In this document: piece by piece, positions 1 through 8,298 of the stretch
How the letters are laid out: every line of letters starts with the position of its first letter
How positions within the stretch are numbered: the stretch's first letter is position 1
Origin: Burkholderia guangdongensis
GTDB taxonomy: Bacteria; Pseudomonadota; Gammaproteobacteria; Burkholderiales; Burkholderiaceae
DNA length: 64,000 nucleotides
Assembly (NCBI RefSeq): GCF_013403875.1
Contig: NZ_JACBNX010000009.1
Location: forward strand, 124,001-188,000
Reading direction: 5' to 3'
The notes under the pieces: model-generated
What the model was told of the DNA's origin: nothing
Seen by the model: only the letters and a program-made list of their open reading frames with translations
Databases searched by the model: none
Position numbers and translations under genes: made by a program

Positions 1-650
1 TTCAGATCGAGCGTGTTCTTCGCGCGCACCTGGCAGCCGATATCGCAGTTTCCGCAGTGCACGCAGGTGCCCTGCTCGACGCCGTGCACGTTGATGAACT
101 TGACCGAATGCCGGTCGTCGCGCGCATTGGGCAGCGTTGGATCGTAGCTCGGACAAAAGCTCACCGCGAGCGGCAGCTTGCGGTAGCGGCTCCCCCAGCC
201 GCACGCGTCGGCGGCCTCGCGCACGAGGCGCGCGCGTTCGCTGAGCTGGTTGTCGGGCACCTCCTGCACGGACAGCATGGCACCCACGCGCTCGTAGTGC
301 GGTTTCAGCGCGTCGTACGTGATCTCCGGCGGCCAGCCACTGCAGAACGCGCTGGGCTTCGCTTCGACCGACACGTTCGCGTAGATCAGTGATCCGCCGC
401 CGACACCCGCCGCGGCCACGACCGACATATTGGAAAAAACGCGCAGATCGGCCCATCCGTGAAATAGCTGCGGGTGCTGCTGATTCCACAGCCACGGATC
501 GCTTTCGTCGCGCGGATACGTGCCCGGCGTCCAGCGCCGGCCGCGCTCCAGCACCAGCACCTTCCACCCCGCCTCCGCGAGACGGCACGCGGACACCGCG
601 CCGCCGAACCCGCTACCGACGACGATCACGTCGTATTCCATTACGCTCAT
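1..650 (-). CDS. GMC-family FAD oxidoreductase, 3' end outside window
   Basis: N-terminal part of a glucose-methanol-choline type flavoprotein (cholesterol-oxidase-like branch) that oxidises an alcohol group with FAD. The start at 650 is preceded by GGGAGG at good spacing; a second ATG lies three codons in. The N-terminus MSVMEYDVIVVGSGFGG is the dinucleotide-binding motif, followed by a second nucleotide-contact strand (KVLVLERG). Around residues 95-105 is GVGGGSLIYANV, typical of the family. Near the window edge is a Cys cluster, HCGNCDIGCQ, seen in this branch. It is divergent from the molybdenum hydroxylase genes, so the two could share a substrate pathway, but the substrate cannot be told. 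The gene runs off the left edge. Confidence 0.85.
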   Translation of the reverse strand, partial: MSVMEYDVIVVGSGFGGAVSACRLAEAGWKVLVLERGRRWTPGTYPRDESDPWLWNQQHPQLFHGWADLRVFSNMSVVAAAGVGGGSLIYANVSVEAKPSAFCSGWPPEITYDALKPHYERVGAMLSVQEVPDNQLSERARLVREAADACGWGSRYRKLPLAVSFCPSYDPTLPNARDDRHSVKFINVHGVEQGTCVHCGNCDIGCQVRAKNTLDL

Positions 651-771
651 GTCGACGACCTCCCGCACAGGACCGCCAGCGTTGCAAAGCAATGCGAAAC
701 GAATGATGCAAACAGGTCCGCCGCCATCGAATCCATTGACTAATATAGGTGATCAAAGCAATGAGAAAGTG

Positions 772-3204
772 ATGGACTGCAAACGTAGAACCTTCCTGCT
801 GGGCGGTGCGGGGGCCGCGACCCTGCTCGTCGTCGGCTGGGCGGCGTGGCGCACCGACGACCGGCTCGCCACGCCCGCGTCGTTGAAGTCGATGCGCGAC
901 GACATACCGCTGAACGGCTGGGTGCTGATCAACGCGAACGACGACGTGACCGTCGTGATGAGCCAGTCGGAAATGGGCCAGGGCGTGCATACGGGTGCCG
1001 CGATGCTGCTCGCCGACGAGCTCGACGCGGACTGGTCGCGCGTGCGCATCGCGATGTCGCCGCTCGACACGATCTACAAGAACCGCGAAAGCCTCGCCGA
1101 CGGCCTGCCGTTCCGCCCCGACGACACCGGCCCGGTCGCGCAAGGCACGAAGGCACTCGCGCGATTCGGCGCGCGCTTCGTCGACGCGATGGCAACGGGC
1201 GGCTCGACGAGCATCATCGAACTGTGGCGTCCGATGCGGGAAGCCGGCGCCGCCGCGCGCATGATGCTGCGCAGCGCCGCCGCGCGGCAATGGGACGTGC
1301 CCGCCGACGAATGCGAGACGAAAGCCGGCCGCGTGCTGCATCGATCCTCCGGACGCTCCGCCACATACGGCGAGCTCGTCCATCTCGCGGCCGGCGAGCC
1401 GCGCCCCACGCGGATCGAACTCAAGGACCCGAAAACCTTCACGCTGATCGGCAAGCGGGTGAATCGCATCGAGGCGCGCGCGAAGACCGACGGCAGCGCG
1501 CGCTTCGGCATCGACGCGCTGCCCGACGGCTTGCTGTACGCGAGCATCACGATGTGCCCGACGCTCGGCGGCAAGGCGGTGGGTTTCGACCAGTCCGGGG
1601 TCGCGAGCATGAACGGCGTGACCGGCATCTTCAACATCGATCCGTACAACGGCGGAACCGGCGGCGTCGCGGTGATCGCGGAGAATCCGTTCATCGCGCT
1701 GCGCACGCTGTGCCAGTTGTCGATCTCGTGGGATCACGGGCCGGCTGCGCACGTCAGCACCGGCGACGTGCGCGCGACGCTGCTGCGCGCGCTCGACGGC
1801 GATGCGGGCGGCCACGTGTTCTATGCGACCGGCGACGCCGATGCCGCGCTGAGCCGGACGACGCCGGTCGTCGTCGAGTACGAAGCGCCCTACCTCGCGC
1901 ACGGCGCGCTCGAGCCGATGAACTGCACCGCGCAGGTCGACGACGATTCGGCGACGATCTGGGTCGGCACGCAGTTGCCGATGGTCGCGCGCAAGGCCGT
2001 CGCGAATGCGCTCGGGCTCGACGACGAGCGCGTGTACGTGAACCAGCAACTGATCGGCGGCGCGTTCGGCCGGCGGCTCGAGGTCGACTTCATCGCGCAG
2101 GCCGCCGCGATCGCGCGGCATGCGAAAGGCCGGCCCGTGCAGACGATCTGGTCGCGCCCGCAGGACATGGCACACGACTTCTATCGCCCCGCGTGCGTGG
2201 CCCGCTTCAGCGGCGCCGTCGATGCCGGCGGCACGCTCGTTGCATGGAAATGCGTGTCCGCGAGCCAGTCGATCAGCGAGCAGGCGGTGCCCCGCACGTT
2301 CGGGCTGCCGAGCGCCGCCGTGAAGCTGATCCCCGACGCGACCACGACGGAAGGCGCGTTCGACCAGGCGTACGAATGCGGGAACGTCCGCGTCCAGCAC
2401 AACACCGTGACGCTGCCGGTTCCCGTCGGCTATTGGCGCTCGGTCGGGCATTCGCATCAGGCGTTCTTCGTCGAGAGCTTCATCGACGAGATGGCGGCGC
2501 TCGCGCGCAAGGATCCGGTGCAGTTCCGTCTCGACATGCTGCAAAAGCCGGAACACGCGCGCCACGCACGCGTGCTGAAGACGCTCGTCAAGCTGTCCGG
2601 CTGGCGCGCGCCGGCGACGTGGCGCGACGCCGCCGGCACGCAGTTCGCGCGCGGTGTCGCGATGCACGAATCGTTCGGCAGCATCGTCGCGCAGGTCGCC
2701 GAGATCCGGAAGGTCGAAGGCGGCTCCGGCTCCGGCGTCGGCTTCGACTTCGGCCACGGCGTTCGCTTCGCCGTCGCGCGCATCTTCTGCGTGATCGACT
2801 GCGGGCTCGCGGTGAATCCGAACCTCGTCGAGCAGCAGATGGAAGGCGGGATCATCTTCGGGCTGTCGGCCGCGCTGCAGCAGGCGATCACGATCGAGCA
2901 AGGCCAGGTCGGGCAGCACTATTTCGACGAATTTCCGCTCGTCGACATGCAGACGTGCCCCGAGATCGTCACGTGCGTGATCGAAAGCGGCACCGAGCCG
3001 CGCGGCGTCGGCGAGGCCGGCACGCCGCCCGTCGCACCGGCCGTCGCGAATGCGCTCTTCGCGCTGACGGGCACGCGCCGGCGGACGCTGCCGCTCGTCA
3101 CGCCGCCCACGCCACAAACGGGAGAGGACCGATGGTGTCAGTCCGTATCAACCGGGAAACCTTTGACGTCCAGTCCGCCCCTGACACCCCGCTGCTCTGG
3201 GTGA
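772..3204 (+). CDS. Molybdenum hydroxylase large subunit (IorB-like, Tat-exported)
   Basis: About 810 residues, similar to isoquinoline 1-oxidoreductase beta and other xanthine-dehydrogenase-family aldehyde or N-heterocycle hydroxylases that bind a molybdopterin cofactor. The chosen ATG at 772 gives a twin-arginine signal (CKRRTFLLGGAG) followed by a hydrophobic stretch; upstream in-frame codons read into the divergent gene and are rejected. Family signs are GQGVHTG near residue 67, GGAFGRR near 434 and the C-terminal GVGEAGTPP with the catalytic Glu. The last 73 bases overlap the start of the iron-sulfur subunit gene in another frame, and the large subunit precedes the small one, the reverse of the usual order. 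No cytochrome partner follows. Substrate unknown. Confidence 0.85.
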   Translation: MDCKRRTFLLGGAGAATLLVVGWAAWRTDDRLATPASLKSMRDDIPLNGWVLINANDDVTVVMSQSEMGQGVHTGAAMLLADELDADWSRVRIAMSPLDTIYKNRESLADGLPFRPDDTGPVAQGTKALARFGARFVDAMATGGSTSIIELWRPMREAGAAARMMLRSAAARQWDVPADECETKAGRVLHRSSGRSATYGELVHLAAGEPRPTRIELKDPKTFTLIGKRVNRIEARAKTDGSARFGIDALPDGLLYASITMCPTLGGKAVGFDQSGVASMNGVTGIFNIDPYNGGTGGVAVIAENPFIALRTLCQLSISWDHGPAAHVSTGDVRATLLRALDGDAGGHVFYATGDADAALSRTTPVVVEYEAPYLAHGALEPMNCTAQVDDDSATIWVGTQLPMVARKAVANALGLDDERVYVNQQLIGGAFGRRLEVDFIAQAAAIARHAKGRPVQTIWSRPQDMAHDFYRPACVARFSGAVDAGGTLVAWKCVSASQSISEQAVPRTFGLPSAAVKLIPDATTTEGAFDQAYECGNVRVQHNTVTLPVPVGYWRSVGHSHQAFFVESFIDEMAALARKDPVQFRLDMLQKPEHARHARVLKTLVKLSGWRAPATWRDAAGTQFARGVAMHESFGSIVAQVAEIRKVEGGSGSGVGFDFGHGVRFAVARIFCVIDCGLAVNPNLVEQQMEGGIIFGLSAALQQAITIEQGQVGQHYFDEFPLVDMQTCPEIVTCVIESGTEPRGVGEAGTPPVAPAVANALFALTGTRRRTLPLVTPPTPQTGEDRWCQSVSTGKPLTSSPPLTPRCSG

Positions 3205-3593
3205 TCCGGTGCGAACGCAAGCTCACCGGCACGAAGTTCGGCTGCGGCATCGGCGTCTGCGGCGCATGCACGGTGCTGAAGAACCGCGACGAGGCCGTCC
3301 AGTCGTGCCAGATTCCGGTCGGCACGCTGAACGGCGCACCCGTGACGACGATCGAAGGGCTCGACAGCGTCGAAGCGCGCGCGCTGCAAGCCGCGTGGCT
3401 CGCCGATGACGTCGTGCAATGCGGCTATTGCCAGAGCGCGCAGCTCGTCACCGCCACCGCGCTGCTGATGCAATGTCCGCACCCCAGCGATCGTCAGATC
3501 GACGATGCGATGAAAGGCATCGCGTGCCGCTGCGGCACGTTTCCCCGCATTCGCAAGGCGATTCACCGCGCGGCCGCAGCGTTGGCGAAGTAG
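3132..3593 (+). CDS. [2Fe-2S] small subunit of the molybdenum hydroxylase (IorA-like)
   Basis: 153 residues with two [2Fe-2S] domains that pass electrons from the molybdenum site of the preceding subunit. The plant-type ferredoxin Cys set is CGIGVCGACTVL near residues 37-48, and the C-terminal helical cluster has CGYC and CRCGTFPRIRKA. The ATG at 3132 follows GGAGAGGACC, a good ribosome site, which lies inside the end of the large-subunit gene, so translation of the two is probably coupled. Length is normal for IorA-type subunits. The next gene is convergent and starts its stop codon 10 bases away, so the operon ends here with no visible cytochrome or XdhC-type maturation gene. Confidence 0.88.
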   Translation: MVSVRINRETFDVQSAPDTPLLWVIRCERKLTGTKFGCGIGVCGACTVLKNRDEAVQSCQIPVGTLNGAPVTTIEGLDSVEARALQAAWLADDVVQCGYCQSAQLVTATALLMQCPHPSDRQIDDAMKGIACRCGTFPRIRKAIHRAAAALAK

Positions 3594-3602
3594 CGCCGCC
3601 GG

Positions 3603-5684
3603 TCACGGATGGCCGGCGTGCGTGGTGATCTGCATGAAATCGGCGGCGACGCGGTCCGCGCCGTAGGTTGCCTCGAACTGCTTCAACCGCTGGCCGACCG
3701 CCGCGAGATACGCGGCGCGAGGTTCCGACGGCGGACGCACCGTGTCGAACAGCGGCGCCGGCGTGACGACGAGCACGACCATCTCGGTGCCGAACGGCCG
3801 GCCGATCACCCAGTCGCCCATGCTGCCGATCGTCGCCGCGTAATCGGGCGGCGCCTGATTGTCGCGCTCGTGGCTGCTCGGCACGAGATGCACGACGCTG
3901 CCGTTCAGCACGTAATAGTCGACGTAGACGTACGAGTTGAAGGCCGGCGTCGTGATGTCGATGACGAGCGGGTTGTCCTCCGTCAGCGTCGCATCGGGCG
4001 GTTTCGTGCGGATCGACGCGCGGTGCGCGGCCGCGCGATTCGATTTCCAGTATGGCGCGAACGCGTTCACGACTTCGCAGTTTTGCGACTCGACCGGCTG
4101 CACGTCGAGACTGGCCGTCTGCGCGCCCGGTATGCCGCCGAGCGCCGCCCTCAGTTTCGCGATGCCGGCGCCGCCGTCGAGATAGCCGCGCACCTGCAGC
4201 GCGCGATCGCGCACCGACGCGTCGAGTGCCGAACATGGGATGCCCGCGAGCGCGGTCAGCACGGACGGCAGCGAAACCGCCGGCGGCGTGGACGATACGG
4301 CATTGTTCGGCGCGGCGGGTGCGGGCTGCACGGATGCGACCGGCGCACTGCCGGCCGCGCCCCCCGGGTTTCCGGCGGTCGCGCTCGACTGCGCAAGCGG
4401 GCTCGCTTCCGGATGCCGCTCGCCGCCCGGTCGCGAAAGCGCCTGATAGCCGTACCACGCGACGGCGACCACGGCCGCCGCGCATGCGCCGATCGCCGCG
4501 ACGCGCGCGGACGGCATCGGCGACGCACGCTCGAGCACGCGCATCCCTTCGAGAAACGCCTGAACGCTCGGCGTGCGCGTCGCGCGATCGAACGACAGCG
4601 CCGCGTTCAGCGTTCGCCATTGCGTGCGGTCGAGCCCGGGCGGGCGCTCCGCGCGCAGATTTTCGCTGCGCGCCTGCGTCGCAGACAGCCGGTTGAATGG
4701 ATGGCGCCCGGTCAGCAGTTCGTACGTCACGCACGCGAGCGCGTACACGTCGTCGCGCGGATCGGGCTCGCGATGCTCGAACATCTCCGGGCTCGCATAC
4801 GCGGGCGTGATGCCGCCGAGCGTCGCCGGGTCGAACACGGTGACGTCCGGATCCTCGTCGCGCCGCTGGAACACGCGGGCGATGCCGAAATCGATCACCT
4901 TCACTTCGCCGCCGTCCGTGAGGAACACGTTGGCCGGCTTGAAGTCGCAATGGACGAACCCGCGCTCGTGCGCGTACGCGAGCGCCTGCCCCATGCCCGC
5001 GACGATCGGCAGCGCGGCGTCGAGCGGCAGCCCCGCGAAGCCCGGCGCGCGCAGCACCTTGCTCAGCGGCTTGCCGGACAGGTACTCCATCGTCAGATAG
5101 ACGAGCGGCCCATCGCGATCGAAGTCGTACACGGTGACGATGTTGCGATGCGCGAGCGTCTGCGCCTTGCGCGCTTCGCGCTGCAGCGCGATCAGCGACG
5201 TCGGCTTGCCGCGAAACTGCACGTTCAGCACCTTGATCGCGATGTGCGGCTTGCGGTCCGACGCCTCGAGCTTGCGCAGATCGAGCGCCTTGTAGACGGT
5301 GCCCATGCCGCCGACGCCGAGACACTCCTCGAGCACGAAGCGCCCGTTCAGCGTGTCGCCGATGCCCTTCACGCGCTCGCCGTCCGCGAGCGCGTCGCCG
5401 CCCGGCGGCACGCCCGGATGCGCGACGGTCTGCGCGGTGCCCTCCTGGATGCGCGTTTCGTCGCTCGCGGGGGCGGCGCTGTCGTGAAAGCGCTCGATAT
5501 GCTGCAGCACCTCGGTATAGACCGCGTCGGGCAGCGGGTGCGTGGTCTGCGTGCGGTCGAGCACTTCGCGCAACCGCGCGACATTGACCCGGTCGGTCGC
5601 GAGCACCCGGTCGATCTCGGAGAAAAACGCGTCATGCGACAGCGCGCCACTCTGAAATGTCTGAATCAGCTGCGCAAGGCTCAT
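3603..5684 (-). CDS. Membrane Ser/Thr protein kinase with periplasmic C-terminal domain
   Basis: 693 residues. A Hanks-type kinase domain spans about 112-380: glycine loop GVGGMGTVYK, ATP-binding Lys in IAIKVLN (151), catalytic loop HCDFKPAN (Asp247; HRD is here HCD), VIDFGIAR (Asp265) and YASPE. A single membrane helix lies near 393-415, then an Ala/Pro linker and a C-terminal region (about 560-690) resembling DUF4384-like periplasmic domains of bacterial kinases. A GTG 18 bases upstream is possible, but the ATG at 5684 has GGAAGG ahead of it. It sits beside the secreted-peptide genes; with the PP2C phosphatase (9032) and the FHA protein (18420) it would form a phospho-Thr circuit. No type VI genes are present, so a PpkA role in that system is not supported here. 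Confidence 0.88.
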   Translation of the reverse strand: MSLAQLIQTFQSGALSHDAFFSEIDRVLATDRVNVARLREVLDRTQTTHPLPDAVYTEVLQHIERFHDSAAPASDETRIQEGTAQTVAHPGVPPGGDALADGERVKGIGDTLNGRFVLEECLGVGGMGTVYKALDLRKLEASDRKPHIAIKVLNVQFRGKPTSLIALQREARKAQTLAHRNIVTVYDFDRDGPLVYLTMEYLSGKPLSKVLRAPGFAGLPLDAALPIVAGMGQALAYAHERGFVHCDFKPANVFLTDGGEVKVIDFGIARVFQRRDEDPDVTVFDPATLGGITPAYASPEMFEHREPDPRDDVYALACVTYELLTGRHPFNRLSATQARSENLRAERPPGLDRTQWRTLNAALSFDRATRTPSVQAFLEGMRVLERASPMPSARVAAIGACAAAVVAVAWYGYQALSRPGGERHPEASPLAQSSATAGNPGGAAGSAPVASVQPAPAAPNNAVSSTPPAVSLPSVLTALAGIPCSALDASVRDRALQVRGYLDGGAGIAKLRAALGGIPGAQTASLDVQPVESQNCEVVNAFAPYWKSNRAAAHRASIRTKPPDATLTEDNPLVIDITTPAFNSYVYVDYYVLNGSVVHLVPSSHERDNQAPPDYAATIGSMGDWVIGRPFGTEMVVLVVTPAPLFDTVRPPSEPRAAYLAAVGQRLKQFEATYGADRVAADFMQITTHAGHP

Positions 5685-5899
5685 CGCTCGTATGCCTTCC
5701 ACTCAGCTTCGCGCAGGCCGACGCGAGTCGGCGCGCCGCGGCGCCACCTGGCCAAAGGGTCGTCGTTCGCATGCCGAAGCAGTCCAATCCCGATGCGCGG
5801 AGGGCATCGCCGCTTTCTCGATCTCGCCCGCTTGCCCGCGTCAATGCGATCGGCTGCTCGTCGCGTCCTCGAACGCAATATCTGATGATCTAACGAACC

Positions 5900-5928
5900 A
5901 TACTAGTCTGACGTCACGCCGTGTGCAA
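5900..5928 (-). promoter_or_regulatory. Candidate sigma-70 promoter for the kinase gene
   Basis: Read on the minus strand: TTGCAC, 17-base spacer, TAGTAT, close to consensus. A start near 5893 would give a leader of about 200 bases to the kinase ATG at 5684. No -24/-12 site was found facing the kinase, so it appears to be expressed separately from the sigma-54 genes. Prediction only. Confidence 0.45.
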
Positions 5929-5984
5929 TCGGTCCGGATGCTAAATTTCCAGCCGGATTTTCCAGCCTGACTCGCCTTCGTCAA

Positions 5985-6001
5985 ACTGTTGCGGCACGCC
6001 C
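5985..6001 (+). promoter_or_regulatory. Candidate activator-binding site upstream of the pepA sigma-54 promoter
   Basis: ACTGTTGCGGCACGCCC lies about 137 bases upstream of the -24 element at 6138. It matches 15 of 17 positions of a site at 8374-8390, between two other sigma-54 promoters. A related ACTGTCGGCGCGG follows at 6018-6030. Distance and recurrence fit an upstream activating sequence for the GAFTGA protein encoded at 9853-11217. The rest of the 541-base gap between the kinase and pepA shows no coding sequence I can support. Confidence 0.35.
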
Positions 6002-6137
6002 GACGCATCGCGCGAAAACTGTCGGCGCGGCACCGGCACTTGCGCTTCGTCGACCGCGGCTTCGCATGGCGCGCTCGCCCCCGCGAAGCCGCGCGGAGGC
6101 CCGCGCAGCGGGCGTCGACGGCGGATGCGTCCGCTGC

Positions 6138-6152
6138 TGGCACAGCTCATGC
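6138..6152 (+). promoter_or_regulatory. Sigma-54 (-24/-12) promoter of pepA
   Basis: TGGCAC-N5-ATGC: GG at 6139-6140 and GC at 6151-6152, the exact 12-base register of RpoN promoters. The same element with the same -12 ATGC occurs in the inverted copy at 20537-20551. A start near 6163 leaves a leader of about 60 bases ending in TTTCGGAGAA before the ATG. Confidence 0.8.
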
Positions 6153-6225
6153 GAGAAGAGAGGCGAGCGCGCAACCTTGCAGCTCGATTGCCTTCCACCG
6201 TTGAGCATCCTTTCGGAGAACTGCC

Positions 6226-6486
6226 ATGAACAAGCTGACCATCGAAGACCTGAGCGCCACCCGCGAACTCGACCGCCGCCAGATGTCCGCCGTGCGCGGC
6301 GGCCTGCTGGGCTTCTGGCCGCTGTACCCGTCCTACTCGGTCTCCACGACCAACTTCAGCGCCGATCAGCTGATCGGCCAGACCGCGAACATCGCGAACA
6401 ACACGGGCAACGACGTCGCGTTCGCCGCGAACATCCATTCGACGGTCAACCCGACGCAGAACGCGCACAACACGATCAACTTCTGA
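6226..6486 (+). CDS. Secreted peptide precursor A with double-glycine leader
   Basis: 86 residues. Residues 1-26 form a leader with IEDLS, then RELDRRQMSAVRGG; the LD-x4-M-x2-V-x-GG spacing matches substrates of C39-peptidase ABC exporters. The predicted mature part is 60 residues, starts LLGFWPLYPSYS and is rich in Asn, Thr, Ala and Gln (ANNTGNDV, PTQNAHN). It has no Cys, which argues against a disulfide or lanthionine product. The ATG is preceded by CGGAGAA, the same ribosome site as in the other peptide genes. A sigma-54 promoter lies 74 bases upstream and a GC-rich hairpin starts seven bases after the stop. A near-identical gene (peptide E) lies at 20204-20464 on the other strand. Activity unknown. 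Confidence 0.85.
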   Translation: MNKLTIEDLSATRELDRRQMSAVRGGLLGFWPLYPSYSVSTTNFSADQLIGQTANIANNTGNDVAFAANIHSTVNPTQNAHNTINF

Positions 6487-6493
6487 TCGCGGC

Positions 6494-6524
6494 GACGGCG
6501 GGCGCCGCGAAGCGCCCGCCCGTC
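6494..6524 (+). terminator. GC-rich hairpin just after peptide A, attenuator-like
   Basis: GACGGCGGGCGC pairs with GCGCCCGCCCGTC across a six-base loop, with one bulged G. There is no T run, so it is not a classical terminator. It could stabilise the pepA message 3' end or lower expression of pepB. A 15-bp hairpin sits at the same distance after peptide E. Confidence 0.5.
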
Positions 6525-6560
6525 TCGTTCGACGTCATCCCTTTCTTTCGGAGAAGCGCC

Positions 6561-6830
6561 ATGTCATCCATCATGATCCGAGAACTCGCGCCAGGCCCGG
6601 CGCTCGACCACAAAGCGATGTCGGCCGTGCGCGGCGGCACCAATTCGTGGCTCGCCGGCCTCGGCCCGATCGCGAACGTCAACGTCGGCGTGTCGCAGAA
6701 CATCCAGCAATACCAGGCGGTCGAAGTCAACGCACTCAACAACATCGGCTACATCGGCTCCGGCTTCGGGCCGCTCAATCTGAACGTCAATCCGTCGCAG
6801 TACGCGAACGCCACCGTCAGCCCGTTCTGA
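6561..6830 (+). CDS. Secreted peptide precursor B with double-glycine leader
   Basis: 89 residues. The leader ends ALDHKAMSAVRGG at residue 26, the same length and pattern as peptide A, while the mature part is different: about 63 residues beginning TNSWLAGLG, with Gly-, Asn- and Val-rich segments (NVNVGVSQN, NALNNIGYIG) and a C-terminal ATVSPF. It is 74 bases after peptide A and has its own TTTCGGAGAA ribosome site but no separate -24/-12 element, so it is probably read from the pepA promoter. No Cys in the mature part. Likely processed by the C39 domain of the exporter at 11214-14285. Function unknown. Confidence 0.8.
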   Translation: MSSIMIRELAPGPALDHKAMSAVRGGTNSWLAGLGPIANVNVGVSQNIQQYQAVEVNALNNIGYIGSGFGPLNLNVNPSQYANATVSPF

Positions 6831-7014
6831 CCGTCATCCATTCCCGGGGGCGCCGCAGACGTGGCCGCGTGGCTCCGTCCGCGGCGATCTGTGTGGCGTT
6901 CGGTGCGGCTTTCGGCTCGGTTTTCCGCGTAACGCTCAGGTCGCGGCGACGCATCGCGGCACCTATACTGAACGCACGCATCGACCTTCGTCCCTTCCGT
7001 GCGCGGAGCCGACC

Positions 7015-7269
7015 ATGAGCATCCTGGTGATCAACGATCTCCCTGAAAGTATCGATCTCGACCGGCAGGCGATGGCCGCCATCAGCGGCGGCGCGAAGAT
7101 TCGCGCGCATCAGTCGATGCTCGCGCCGCGCCCGCTCGCGTATCTGCATACGGGCGACGCAGCGTCGCCTTTCGCGCGCGAAACGCCTGATAGGCCCGAT
7201 AGACCCGATACATCCGATACGCCCGATGCAGCCGCCGCGCCGCACGCGGTGCCGACGCTGCTGCGTTGA
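7015..7269 (+). CDS. Divergent leader-peptide gene C
   Basis: 84 residues. The first 26 fit the same leader (INDLPE, then IDLDRQAMAAISGG), but the rest is unlike the others: basic and proline-rich, with TPDRPDRPDTSDTPD near residues 58-71, a short degenerate repeat. The ATG follows GCGGAGCCGACC. No sigma-54 site was found in the 184 bases upstream; a weak CGGCAC-N5-CTGA at about 6956 lacks the -12 GC. It may be a decaying or rapidly changing family member, or a precursor whose cargo differs. The leader match is what supports it as a gene. Confidence 0.65.
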   Translation: MSILVINDLPESIDLDRQAMAAISGGAKIRAHQSMLAPRPLAYLHTGDAASPFARETPDRPDRPDTSDTPDAAAAPHAVPTLLR

Positions 7270-7289
7270 ACGGCGCGCCGAACCGCCCA

Positions 7290-7351
7290 CCGAACGACAC
7301 GCCGAAAGACACGCCGAACGACACAGCTGAAAGACACGGCTGAAAGACATG
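7290..7351. repeat. Five-unit 12-13 bp tandem repeat
   Basis: Units CCGAACGACACG / CCGAAAGACACG / GCTGAAAGACACG are repeated head to tail in the gap between peptide gene C and the convergent 95-residue gene. No hairpin or coding role seen. Confidence 0.7.
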
Positions 7352-7365
7352 CGCGATCACCGCGC

Positions 7366-7653
7366 CTACGCGGCGCGCATTGTCATCGCGGGCCGCGCGT
7401 CGGCCGGCGGGAACACGCACCACGATCCGTCGTCGTGCCGGAAGAAGAAGATCGCGATCGGGCCGGCCGGATGCGCAATCTCGACGCACACGTAGCGGCG
7501 CCGCTGCGCGGGCAGGCGACTGAAACGCACGACGCGGGCCGGCACGCGTGCGCTCGGCGCGAGCCATTTGTCGATCTGCATGCGCAGCGAACATCCGTCG
7601 CCGCTCAGATCAGCCCCCGTGTCGGGAAGCAGCGGACTCGAGAGCGGGTTCAT
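7366..7653 (-). CDS. Hypothetical protein co-transcribed with the LRAT-like gene
   Basis: 95 residues, no signal peptide or membrane helix, no family recognised. It starts MNPLSSPLLPDTGADL, contains RYVCVEIAHPAG and a hydrophobic IAIFFF followed by HDDGSWCVFPP, which could be a small beta-rich domain. AAGGAG before the ATG is a strong ribosome site. It begins 33 bases after the stop of the LRAT-like gene and should share its sigma-54 promoter (8299-8313). Context suggests a partner or substrate-binding helper of the LRAT-like protein; that is inference. Confidence 0.7.
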   Translation of the reverse strand: MNPLSSPLLPDTGADLSGDGCSLRMQIDKWLAPSARVPARVVRFSRLPAQRRRYVCVEIAHPAGPIAIFFFRHDDGSWCVFPPADARPAMTMRAA

Positions 7654-7686
7654 CTTGGTCTCCTTTCCGGGGAATCGCCGCGTCGC

Positions 7687-8232
7687 TCAGGCCGCGTGCA
7701 TCGCAACCCACATCGCAGCCGCCTCGCAGCACCCGCCGGCCTGCCGCGCATCGACCAGCGCGCGGCACATCGACAGCAGGAACCGCAGCGCCGCGCGCGG
7801 ATGCATCACGCACGTGCGCACCTGCCGGCTGTGGCCCTTGCCGTCGACGCACCACGTGCAGAAGTGCTCGCAGTTGTTCGTCAGCACGCGATAGCGGTTT
7901 TCGCCGAGACGCGAACGGGCGCGCAGCACCGCGTCGCGCCCCGCGTACGCCGCGTGCGGATGCGGCTCGACGTGGATCGAATGGCCGTGCGCGAAGCACT
8001 CGAGCTCGACCTCCTCGATCGGGCCGCGATGCAGCGACTCGCAGAGCCCCGCGTAGTGGACGACGCGCCCGCCGCCGACGTAGATGCCGTGATGGCTGTA
8101 GCCGGCACGCTCGGATACCAGATGCGCGCCGAGCGGCCATGCGTCGTCGACCCGCGCGGCCGCGACACGGCCTGCCGCGTGACCCGCTGCGCTGCTCGCC
8201 GGTTGTAGAGCCGGTTGAAGATCGCGTTTCAT
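7687..8232 (-). CDS. LRAT/NC-domain protein (permuted papain fold)
   Basis: 181 residues. The lecithin:retinol acyltransferase-like (NC) domain runs from about residue 33 to 150: YSHHGIYVG with the catalytic His (48), VVHYAG with the second His (59), and NNCEHFCTWC with the catalytic Cys (121). These proteins form acyl-thioester intermediates and act as acyltransferases or thiol hydrolases. The N-terminus is Ala-rich without a clear signal peptide, so it is probably cytoplasmic. The C-terminus is Cys-rich. A sigma-54 promoter lies 67 bases upstream. Expressed under the same kind of promoter as the exported peptides, it might acylate a peptide or the membrane, or protect the cell; none of this is shown by sequence. 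Confidence 0.8.
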   Translation of the reverse strand: MKRDLQPALQPASSAAGHAAGRVAAARVDDAWPLGAHLVSERAGYSHHGIYVGGGRVVHYAGLCESLHRGPIEEVELECFAHGHSIHVEPHPHAAYAGRDAVLRARSRLGENRYRVLTNNCEHFCTWCVDGKGHSRQVRTCVMHPRAALRFLLSMCRALVDARQAGGCCEAAAMWVAMHAA

Positions 8233-8298
8233 GGTCAGCTCCGTCCGCTGGTTGCCGGCGCCCCGTGTGACAACGGTTCGCCCGTTGCCAACAACTCC

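Noticed and set aside
613..3117. An 834-codon frame antisense to the molybdenum hydroxylase
   Set aside because: Same shadow composition and no domain signal.
6894..6908. Sigma-54 promoter for peptide C
   Set aside because: TGGCGT and TGC are present, but the GG-to-GC spacing is two bases short, and the CGGCAC at about 6956 lacks the -12 GC.
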